Of a DNA stretch of 64,000 bases, positions 25,950-32,564 are shown piece after piece. Position 1 is the stretch's first letter, and each line of letters begins with the position of its first letter. Below the pieces are notes generated by a model, which was not told the origin of the DNA, made no database searches, and worked only from the letters and a program-made list of their open reading frames with translations. Origin of the DNA: Pseudomonadota bacterium. GTDB lineage: Bacteria > Pseudomonadota > Alphaproteobacteria > Acetobacterales > Acetobacteraceae. The stretch is taken from positions 1 to 64,000 of the forward strand of contig JAJZFA010000030.1 of assembly GCA_021805565.1 (NCBI GenBank), in the 5' to 3' direction. The translations under genes and the position numbers were made by a program.

Positions 25950-28298
25950 TTAAGCGGTTGTTCGCCGTGCTGCCTGGATAGCTTGCCAGACGCGCTCGCC
26001 GGTGGCCGGCATGTCGAGTTCGCGGACGCCCAGCGGGGCCAGCGCATTCATGATGGCGATCATCGCGGCGGGCAGCGCGCCGACGCATCCGGCTTCGCCC
26101 GCGCCCTTCGCGCCCAGCAGATTCGTTGCGGTTGGAACGGGGTTGCCGCGGATCGCGACGTTGCACATCGTATCGGCGCGCGGCATCGCGTAGTCCATGA
26201 AACTCGCCGACATCAACTGGCCGGAGTCCTTTTCATACACCACCTGTTCCATTAGGATCTGGCCAATCCCCTGTGCGATGCCACCATGAATCTGGCCCGC
26301 CAGCGTCAGCGGGTTGATCACCGTGCCCACGTCATCGACCACCAGGTATTTCATCAGATCGACCGTGCCGGTTTCCGGATCGACCTCCACCTCGCAGACA
26401 TGGCAACCGTTGGGATAGGTCGGCTGCTCCGGGGCGTACATCGCGCTTTCGATCAGACCCGGTTCCATGCCTTTCGGTAAACGAGCCGGCAGGAACGCGG
26501 CGATGGCGACCTGCTTCAGGGTCACGCTCCGATCGGTTCCCGTAACGGTAAATTTGGCGTCCGCGAACACGATATCGCCGGCTGCGGCTTCCATAAGATG
26601 CGCCGCGATTTTCTTGCCTTTTTCGATGATTTTGTCCGCCGCCATCGCCAGCGCGGAACCGCCGGCCACCATCGACCGCGATCCGTTGGATCCCATGCCG
26701 AACGCAACCCGGTCGGTGTCGCCGTCGATAAAGCGGACATCGGCCGGATCCATCCCGGTCTTCTCAAACAGAATTTGCTTGAACGCGGTCTCGTGCCCCT
26801 GCCCATGCGTCTTCGTGCCCAGCATCAATAGCGCACTGCCGCTGGGCTGAAACCGTATTTCGGCATATTCCGGAACCGGTCCGGCCGCCTGTTCGATCGC
26901 ATTGGCCAGCGCGATGCCGCGCAGCTTGCCCGCCTTGCGCGATTCCGTCTGGCGCGCGGCAAAGCCGGCATAATCGGAGATATCCAGCGCCATATCCATA
27001 TTCCGGGCGAATTCCCCGCAATCGTAAACCGGGCCAAGCGGGGCCTTGTACGGCATGGCACCCGGTTGAATAATGTTACGGCGTCGCAATTCGATCGGAT
27101 CGATGCCCAGTTCCCGCGCCGCGGCCTCCAGTATCCGTTCCATCAGATAGATCGCTTCCGGTCGGCCGGCGCCGCGATAGGGGGCGGTTGGATTGGTGTT
27201 CGACAGCACGGCATCGATCGTTACATGCGCCGCCGGTATATCGTACACCCCGGACAGGGTGCCAATCATGCCGAACGGCGTCAGAAGCTGCCGGTCGGAC
27301 GCGATATAGGCGCCGATGCTGGCCAGCATGCGCAGCCGCAGGCCCAGGAATTTGCCGTTACTGTCCAGCGCGAGTTCGATCTCGCCAATATTGTCGCGGC
27401 CATGTTCGTCGGCCATGATAACTTCGGAACGCTCGCATTTCCACTTGACCGGGCGGTCCAGCTTGCGCGCGGCCCATAACGTCAGCCGGTGATCGACGTA
27501 TTGCCAGCCCTTGGCGCCGAAGCCGCCGCCGACATCGTTGCAGATGACCCGCACCCGGCTTTCCGGTACCCGGAAGATCGAGTTGGCCAGCATGTTACGG
27601 ACCCGGTGCGGATAATTGACATCCGCGTGCAGGGTGTACCGTTCCTCGAATTTATCGTACACGCCGATGGCGCCGCGCGGTTCCATGTATTGGGCATGCA
27701 CGCGGGTGATGACATACCTGCGCCGTACGACATGCGCCGCTCGGGCGAACGCGGCGTCGGTGGCGGCGCGGTCGCCGCGTTCGAACGTGTGCGAAATGTT
27801 ATCGGAGTTTTCGTCCCAGACGCGCGGCGCGCCGGGTTCGGCGGCGTCGGCCAGCGATGTCACCGACGGCAGCGGTTCGTACTCCACCGCAACCAGTTCG
27901 GCGGCGTCCTTGGCCAGGTCGATCGTTTCGGCGACGACCATGGCGACCGGATCGCCGACATAGCGGGCCCGGTCTGTTACCAGGGCCGGGCGCTGCGGGG
28001 CGAACATCGGCGAACCGTCCGATTTTTTGCGCGGCATCGCGGCTTTCGGCATGCCGAGGCCATCGGCGTTGTAATCGGCGCCGGTGTACACCGCCAATAC
28101 GCCCGGCGCGGCACGGGCGGCTCCGACGTCGATCCCAACGATCCGGGCGTGCGCATGCGGGGACCGCACGAACACCGTATAGGCCTGGCGGGGCAGGGTA
28201 ATATCGTCCTGGTAACGGCCTCGCCCGGTCAGCAGCCGGCTATCCTCGAAGCGGCGAACCGGCTGGCCGACACCGAACTTCATCGTCGTTCCATCCAT
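25950..28298 (-). CDS. Molybdenum hydroxylase large subunit (xanthine dehydrogenase/CoxL family)
   Basis: The 782-aa protein is the molybdopterin-binding subunit of a xanthine dehydrogenase-family hydroxylase. Visible are F-V-R-S-P-H-A-H-A-R-I at the N-terminus, N-D-V-G-G-G-F-G-A-K, P-Y-R-G-A-G-R-P-E-A, and the catalytic Glu in L-G-A-K-G-A-G-E-A-G. The CO-dehydrogenase-specific A-Y-x-C-S-F-R loop is absent, so it is not a form I CO dehydrogenase. Such enzymes hydroxylate aromatic N-heterocycles or aldehydes with water as oxygen source. Neither the [2Fe-2S] subunit nor the FAD subunit is encoded next to it. I took ATG 28298; another ATG five codons later is possible. Confidence 0.9.
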   Translation of the reverse strand: MDGTTMKFGVGQPVRRFEDSRLLTGRGRYQDDITLPRQAYTVFVRSPHAHARIVGIDVGAARAAPGVLAVYTGADYNADGLGMPKAAMPRKKSDGSPMFAPQRPALVTDRARYVGDPVAMVVAETIDLAKDAAELVAVEYEPLPSVTSLADAAEPGAPRVWDENSDNISHTFERGDRAATDAAFARAAHVVRRRYVITRVHAQYMEPRGAIGVYDKFEERYTLHADVNYPHRVRNMLANSIFRVPESRVRVICNDVGGGFGAKGWQYVDHRLTLWAARKLDRPVKWKCERSEVIMADEHGRDNIGEIELALDSNGKFLGLRLRMLASIGAYIASDRQLLTPFGMIGTLSGVYDIPAAHVTIDAVLSNTNPTAPYRGAGRPEAIYLMERILEAAARELGIDPIELRRRNIIQPGAMPYKAPLGPVYDCGEFARNMDMALDISDYAGFAARQTESRKAGKLRGIALANAIEQAAGPVPEYAEIRFQPSGSALLMLGTKTHGQGHETAFKQILFEKTGMDPADVRFIDGDTDRVAFGMGSNGSRSMVAGGSALAMAADKIIEKGKKIAAHLMEAAAGDIVFADAKFTVTGTDRSVTLKQVAIAAFLPARLPKGMEPGLIESAMYAPEQPTYPNGCHVCEVEVDPETGTVDLMKYLVVDDVGTVINPLTLAGQIHGGIAQGIGQILMEQVVYEKDSGQLMSASFMDYAMPRADTMCNVAIRGNPVPTATNLLGAKGAGEAGCVGALPAAMIAIMNALAPLGVRELDMPATGERVWQAIQAARRTTA

Positions 28299-28326
28299 AG
28301 TATGTGCGTCTCCGGGTGGCCGGCGT

Positions 28327-29130
28327 TCAGACGAAGCGGGCGGACACCGATCCGAACGAACCGTAATCGACATGGAAAGTATCGCCCGCCCGAGCCTCCA
28401 CCACGCTGGTGAACGATCCGCCGAGGACGAACTGTCCTGGTTCCAGCGCAATGCCGAACGGGGCGAGTTTGTTCGCTAGCCAGGCAACGCTGTTGGCTGG
28501 GTGATTGAGCACCGCCGCCGCCACGCCGGACTCCTCGATCACGTTGTTACGATAGCACAATGCGGCCACCCAGCGCAGGTCCAGGTCCATCGGGCGCATC
28601 GGGCGTCCGCCGACGATCAGCGCGGCGTTGGCGGCGTTGTCGGCGATGCTGTCGAGCACGTTGCGCGGCTTATCGGTCTCCGGATCGATCCGGTGCGCGC
28701 GTCCGTCCACGATTTCCAGCGCCGGCACGACGTAATCGGTGGCGTTGAGCACGTCGAAGATGGTGCAGTCCGGCCCTGTCAGGCGGCGTCCGATAACGAA
28801 TCCGATCTCGCATTCCAGCCTGGGCTGGATGAAGCGCGACACTGGGATTTCCGCGCCATCGCCGTAGAACATGTCCTCCATCAAAGTGCCGTAGTCGGGT
28901 TCTGTAATGTTCGCCTGACGCTGCATCGCGCGCGATGTCAGGCCGATTTTGTGGCCTTTGATCCGGTTGCCCCCGGCCACTTTGATCTCGATCCAGCGGC
29001 GCTGCACCGCATAGGCGTCTTCGATGGTAAATCCAGGGTATTGCGCGGTGGGCGGACGGATCCGCTCCCGCGTTTGTTCGGCCTGGTGATAGGCGCGGGC
29101 GATCGTATCGATGGTGGCGGAATCGAGCAT
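28327..29130 (-). CDS. 2-oxohept-3-enedioate hydratase-like enzyme (HpaH/MhpD family)
   Basis: The 267-aa protein matches the length and layout of HpaH, which adds water to 2-oxohept-3-ene-1,7-dioate in the homoprotocatechuate meta-cleavage route. Visible features are an I-D-A-Y-x-V-Q-like start (I-E-D-A-Y-A-V-Q), G-H-K-I-G-L-T-S, D-Y-G-T-L-M-E-D-M-F, the metal-binding Glu residues in L-E-C-E-I-G-F-V-I and A-L-E-I-V-D-G-R, and the closing G-G-S-F-T. It sits between RidA and the Mo hydroxylase with gaps of 13 and 28 bp. The exact substrate depends on the pathway; a related hydratase activity is likely. Confidence 0.87.
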   Translation of the reverse strand: MLDSATIDTIARAYHQAEQTRERIRPPTAQYPGFTIEDAYAVQRRWIEIKVAGGNRIKGHKIGLTSRAMQRQANITEPDYGTLMEDMFYGDGAEIPVSRFIQPRLECEIGFVIGRRLTGPDCTIFDVLNATDYVVPALEIVDGRAHRIDPETDKPRNVLDSIADNAANAALIVGGRPMRPMDLDLRWVAALCYRNNVIEESGVAAAVLNHPANSVAWLANKLAPFGIALEPGQFVLGGSFTSVVEARAGDTFHVDYGSFGSVSARFV

Positions 29131-29143
29131 GGTGCGGTGCCTG

Positions 29144-29530
29144 TCAGGACAGAACGGCGGTGAAGTCGGCCTGGATCAGCGCCTTGCTGGCGGGCGGCAG
29201 TGTCAGGGTATGCCGAGCGGGCAACGCGGCGGGGTCGGGGAACATTCTGACCCATTCGGTGTTGATCGCGGCACGCTGGGTCACCGGATCCTTGACCCAG
29301 AAGGTGACCTTGACGATGTCATCCACAGATCCGCCCGCTGCCTCGATATCGCCGCGGATCGCCGCGAAGACGTTGGCGGTCTGCTGTTCCAGCGTTGGCG
29401 GCAGGTCGCGTGTGCCGGGGTTGGTTCCCCCGATCACGCTGGACATGACGATGTTGCCCACCCGGCTGGCGTTGGGAATCGGGTTTTCATGCCGGGCGAT
29501 GGGCCCGTTGATGCTTTGGCGCTTTGTCAT
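29144..29530 (-). CDS. RidA-family protein (possible aminomuconate deaminase-type)
   Basis: The 128-aa protein has the Rid (YjgF/YER057c/UK114) fold signatures: R-V-G-N-I-V-M-S-S, E-Q-Q-T-A-N-V-F-A-A-I, D-I-V-K-V-T-F-W-V-K-D, and P-A-R-H-T whose Arg binds the substrate carboxylate. The acidic residue usual near the C-terminus of canonical RidA is not evident, so it may belong to another Rid subgroup. Rid proteins hydrolyse reactive enamines/imines; some act as 2-aminomuconate deaminases in ring-cleavage pathways, which fits its place 13 bp before the hydratase gene. The start is ATG 29530. Confidence 0.87.
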   Translation of the reverse strand: MTKRQSINGPIARHENPIPNASRVGNIVMSSVIGGTNPGTRDLPPTLEQQTANVFAAIRGDIEAAGGSVDDIVKVTFWVKDPVTQRAAINTEWVRMFPDPAALPARHTLTLPPASKALIQADFTAVLS

Positions 29531-29534
29531 GTCG

Positions 29535-30137
29535 CTATCCCTGTGCCGCGGCGGTTTCGCTGGCCCCGAAAACCGGCACGTCTTCGACACGATCAGACAG
29601 GGCGCCGGCACCTTCGGTCGGCACCGCGACTGCGAAATTCAGCGCGGCGTCGATATCGCCTTCCCAGACTTCGCGCGGCAGTTCGTACAGCAGCTCGATG
29701 CCGTAACCGTTCGGATCGTTGATGTACAGGCTATGGGTCATGCCGTGTTCGACGCGACGGTTGAATTTCACGTTGCGGCTTTGCAGATACTCAAGCTGGC
29801 GCAACCACGAATCACGATCCGGCAGGGTAATAGCGATATGGGCGATCGCCATCGGCATATCGTTCATCGTCCATTCCGCCGGCGGCGCCGGCAAGGCGCG
29901 GTTTTCGACCAGCGCCACGTCGTGATGGTTCATGTTGCCGTCGTGATCGCCGCTGTAGAAGCGCATTTTCGCCGGGTTCGGACGTTGCGGTGTTACTTTC
30001 AATTCGCCGACCTGCTTGAACCCTAGCATCTCGGTCCAGAACCGGTGGGATTCCTCAAGGTCGCGCACATTCAGCACTAAGTGGTTCAGGCCGGTCGGCG
30101 TGACGGGTCCCGGCGCGGTCGATTGGCTTTCAGACAT
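29535..30137 (-). CDS. VOC-family extradiol dioxygenase-like protein
   Basis: The 200-aa protein has two VOC modules (about 15-75 and 95-160). Candidate metal ligands are His in T-G-L-N-H-L-V-L-N-V-R-D, His in I-A-H-I-A-I-T, and Glu in G-Y-G-I-E-L-L-Y-E, the pattern of catechol 2,3-dioxygenase relatives (shorter than the two-domain 290-aa enzymes). ATG 30137 has a strong GGAGGAA site. As first gene of an operon with RidA, a hydratase, a Mo hydroxylase and an aldolase, a ring-cleaving role is attractive but not proven; glyoxalase-like activity is the alternative. Confidence 0.8.
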   Translation of the reverse strand: MSESQSTAPGPVTPTGLNHLVLNVRDLEESHRFWTEMLGFKQVGELKVTPQRPNPAKMRFYSGDHDGNMNHHDVALVENRALPAPPAEWTMNDMPMAIAHIAITLPDRDSWLRQLEYLQSRNVKFNRRVEHGMTHSLYINDPNGYGIELLYELPREVWEGDIDAALNFAVAVPTEGAGALSDRVEDVPVFGASETAAAQG

Positions 30138-30282
30138 GTCTTCCTCCAGGTTTGGTTATGTTGGCGGCAGGCGATCGGACGATACCGCTTTTACTTATCT
30201 CATTTACCGAAGCGGCCGGCAAACCGGCCAAGGGCGGCGGTTCCAAAAAGCTGTCGCGTGGCCGGCATCGAGGCGTTGTTCC

Positions 30283-30400
30283 TTAGGCCATGCCCAACAA
30301 TTATCGCTTCGGATTGCAGTGTCGGGCATGCCCTAAGCTTATGTTTTGCACGGCAACTTTGCTGGCGTGCTGACGCACTTATTTGCCAGCGTTGCCTTAG
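30283..30400. repeat. Dispersed double-hairpin repeat, copy C
   Basis: Hairpin 1 pairs 30283-30299 with 30320-30336 (17 bp, two mismatches). After the linker CCCTAAGCTTATGTTTTGCA, hairpin 2 pairs GGCAAC (30352-30357) with GTTGCC (30391-30396) and GCTGGC (30361-30366) with GCCAGC (30385-30390). It lies in the 685-bp gap between the catabolic operon and msrB, which otherwise holds only a short Fis-type HTH frame. Confidence 0.85.
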
Positions 30401-30554
30401 TCGCGCTTGTGAATTCGCACGGCGGTTTATCCATGACAAGCAAACATTGTGCCAATCCGTCGGCGATCGTTGACAACCGCCATGCCAACGGGTTGCGGTA
30501 TCGCGCTGGAGTCTGCTCCGGTGGCCGGCGAATGGCCCAGGACATGCCTTCGTA

Positions 30555-30701
30555 ATGCCGGACCCAGCCCGGACGGGTTCGCTCGCGGACATCGAACGCA
30601 CAGTGTGCCAAACGGCGCTACTGGCGTGCGGGGGCAATGTCGCGCGGGCCGCGCGGCACCTTGGCATGACCCGGCCAACCCTGGAGTACCGGCTGAAATA
30701 A
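30555..30701 (+). CDS. Orphan Fis-type helix-turn-helix (48 aa), probable remnant
   Basis: A 48-codon frame encodes L-A-D-I-E-R-T-V-C-Q-T-A-L-L-A-C-G-G-N-V-A-R-A-A-R-H-L-G followed by M-T-R-P-T-L-E-Y-R-L-K. This is the C-terminal DNA-binding helix-turn-helix of NtrC-type sigma-54 activators (Fis/HTH_8). No AAA+ domain precedes it in frame, so it is either a decayed activator gene or a free-standing small Fis-like protein. No clear ribosome-binding site is seen. It lies between repeat copy C and msrB. Confidence 0.5.
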   Translation: MPDPARTGSLADIERTVCQTALLACGGNVARAARHLGMTRPTLEYRLK

Positions 30702-30822
30702 GCGGGGATGGTTCGCCGCGACGGGGGGCGAACCTGAAACGCGCCCGTTGGCCGCGGCCGGTTTCGCACGCTGCCCGTCTGCGCTAAGGGACCGCATGAC
30801 ACTATAAATGCGGGGCACGCCC

Positions 30823-31266
30823 ATGAAACGCCTGTTCGGCGGAAACGATAGCGCACCGGAATCCTTTCCCGTTAGCCTGGGCGAAGACGAATGGCGCCGG
30901 CGTCTGGATTCAGCTCGGTTTCAGGTTTTGCGCCAGCATGGCACCGAACGGCCGAACACCAGCCCGCTGAACACCGAAAAGCGGCACGGGACCTACCGAT
31001 GCGCCGGCTGCGATCGGGCGCTTTTTGCATCCGGTACGAAGTTCGAGAGCGGTACCGGCTGGCCGAGCTTCAGTGCGCCCTTGGATGGGGGGATTGGAAC
31101 GGCGGCGGATCGCAGCCTGTTCATGACGCGAACCGAGGTGCATTGCGCGGGGTGCGGCGGGCATCTGGGCCATGTCTTTCCGGACGGCCCGCGCCCCACG
31201 GGGTTGCGCTATTGCATGAACGGCGTGGCGATGACCTTTCAGCCCGAACCGGCGGACGATCGATAG
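30823..31266 (+). CDS. msrB: Peptide-methionine (R)-S-oxide reductase (first of two)
   Basis: The protein reduces methionine-R-sulfoxide in proteins. Hallmarks are the zinc motifs C-A-G-C and CAGCGG, F-E-S-G-T-G-W-P-S-F, R-T-E-V-H-C, H-L-G-H-V-F-x-D-G-P, and the catalytic Cys in R-Y-C-M-N-G. I chose ATG 30823; an in-frame ATG at 30808 overlaps a TATAAA sequence that may be the -10 box. It has a second paralogue at 43102. It is monocistronic, followed by a hairpin with a T run. Confidence 0.92.
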   Translation: MKRLFGGNDSAPESFPVSLGEDEWRRRLDSARFQVLRQHGTERPNTSPLNTEKRHGTYRCAGCDRALFASGTKFESGTGWPSFSAPLDGGIGTAADRSLFMTRTEVHCAGCGGHLGHVFPDGPRPTGLRYCMNGVAMTFQPEPADDR

Positions 31267-31324
31267 GCCACCGCGTGCCGGCGCTTCGGTGGCGGGCGCA
31301 GGCCGCGGCTGGATGCATGTAATC

Positions 31325-31346
31325 GGGCGTTGACGCCCGGACTTTT
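31325..31346 (+). terminator. Candidate terminator after msrB (overlaps a candidate promoter)
   Basis: The stem GGGCG - TTGA - CGCCC is followed by GGAC and five T, fitting a short intrinsic terminator for msrB. The same bases include TTGACG (31330-31335), which with TAACGT (31354-31359, 18-bp spacer) could be a promoter for the downstream esterase gene. Both readings are weak. Confidence 0.4.
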
Positions 31347-31387
31347 TGTAGCCTAACGTATCTCAAAATTCGGTGGGGTTAATGCAA

Positions 31388-32392
31388 ATGAGGCGTATTC
31401 GTTCGCTCGCGGTTGCCGCCAGCGCGTTGTGGTTCGGTCTTCCGCCTGTCGCCGCGCATGCATACTCAACACTGTATGTCTTCGGAGACAGCTTGTCCGA
31501 TGTCGGTAACATCTATGCCGCGACGCACGGCTTGGAGCCGGGGGCGCCTTATGCCAACGGACAGTTTTCTAATGGACCGGTCTGGGCGCAGGATCTGTCC
31601 CACAGCCTCGGCCTTGGTGCGTTATCGGCCTCGCTTCTCGGCGGCACCGATTATGCGTTCGGGGGTGCGACAACCGGCTATGCGGGAACCACGACCTCGG
31701 GTTCGTCGATTCCAACCGTATCGCAGCAGGTCGGTGGGTTTCTGGCCGCTCACGGTTCGGTGGCGCCGTCGTCCGCACTGTACTCGATCTGGATCGGATC
31801 GAACGATATTTTCAACATTATCACGGGCGGCGTGACGGGCACGGCCGCGGTAATTGACGCGCAAGGTGCAGCGCAGGCCGAGGCAACCGCGATTAAAAGT
31901 CTTGCCGCCGCCGGGGCGAAGGATTTCCTGGTGCCGCTGGTCACCAACCTTGGGAAAACACCCACGCTCACCTCGGTGAGCCTCGCCGCTTCCGCGGCGG
32001 GAACGGCACTTTCACAGGCTTACGACGCCGCGTTGGTGGCCGATCTGGCGGCGCTGGCATCGACGCCCGGCATCGCCTTGTCGTATCTGGATACGTTCAG
32101 CCTGCTGGATAGCGCGATCGCCACCCCGGCGGCCTACGGCCTGAAGAACGTTATCAATCCATGCTATACTGGTCCTTATACCGGCGTTGGTGGAACTGTG
32201 TGCGCCACGCCGAATAGTTATTTGTTCTGGGACCAGCTTCATCCCACGGCCACCGGGCAAGCGATTATCGCCACCGCCGCGTTCGATACGGTACCAGAAC
32301 CGGCGGCGATCGCCATCCTTGCATCCGGCCTTGCCGGCATGGCCGCACTGCGCTTTCGCCCACGGGCGGCCAGACATAACGGGCCTCGATAA
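31388..32392 (+). CDS. Secreted SGNH/GDSL esterase with PEP-CTERM anchor
   Basis: The 334-aa protein has a signal peptide (cleavage near A-H-A-Y), then an SGNH hydrolase domain: block I V-F-G-D-S-L-S-D with the catalytic Ser, block III I-G-S-N-D-I-F, and block V D-Q-L-H-P with catalytic Asp and His. The C-terminus is a PEP-CTERM sorting signal: V-P-E-P, a hydrophobic helix, and R-F-R-P-R-A-A-R. Such proteins are processed by an exosortase (EpsH/XrtA type) and exported to the envelope or biofilm matrix; no exosortase gene is in the window. ATG 31388 has a GGGG site 9 bp upstream. Confidence 0.88.
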   Translation: MRRIRSLAVAASALWFGLPPVAAHAYSTLYVFGDSLSDVGNIYAATHGLEPGAPYANGQFSNGPVWAQDLSHSLGLGALSASLLGGTDYAFGGATTGYAGTTTSGSSIPTVSQQVGGFLAAHGSVAPSSALYSIWIGSNDIFNIITGGVTGTAAVIDAQGAAQAEATAIKSLAAAGAKDFLVPLVTNLGKTPTLTSVSLAASAAGTALSQAYDAALVADLAALASTPGIALSYLDTFSLLDSAIATPAAYGLKNVINPCYTGPYTGVGGTVCATPNSYLFWDQLHPTATGQAIIATAAFDTVPEPAAIAILASGLAGMAALRFRPRAARHNGPR

Positions 32393-32515
32393 GTCCTGCC
32401 GCTGACATCCGAGCGCGCTTAGGGGGGGTCTAAACAAGGCCCGTCGGGCGCACGATACGTGAGCCTTTTCAATCGGCACACCCAGCGCCGCGATCCGCGC
32501 GATCCCGCAATAGAT

Positions 32516-32555
32516 CCGGTCCTGACCGGCGCACAACGCGGCCAGTCAGGACCGG
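32516..32555. terminator. Bidirectional terminator-like hairpin between convergent genes
   Basis: A 15-bp stem with one mismatch (32516-32530 with 32541-32555, loop of 10) lies between the converging ends of the SGNH esterase and the Mo hydroxylase gene. No T run follows, so termination by this hairpin is inferred from position. The rest of the 172-bp gap shows nothing else. Confidence 0.45.
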
Positions 32556-32564
32556 GACGATGCC

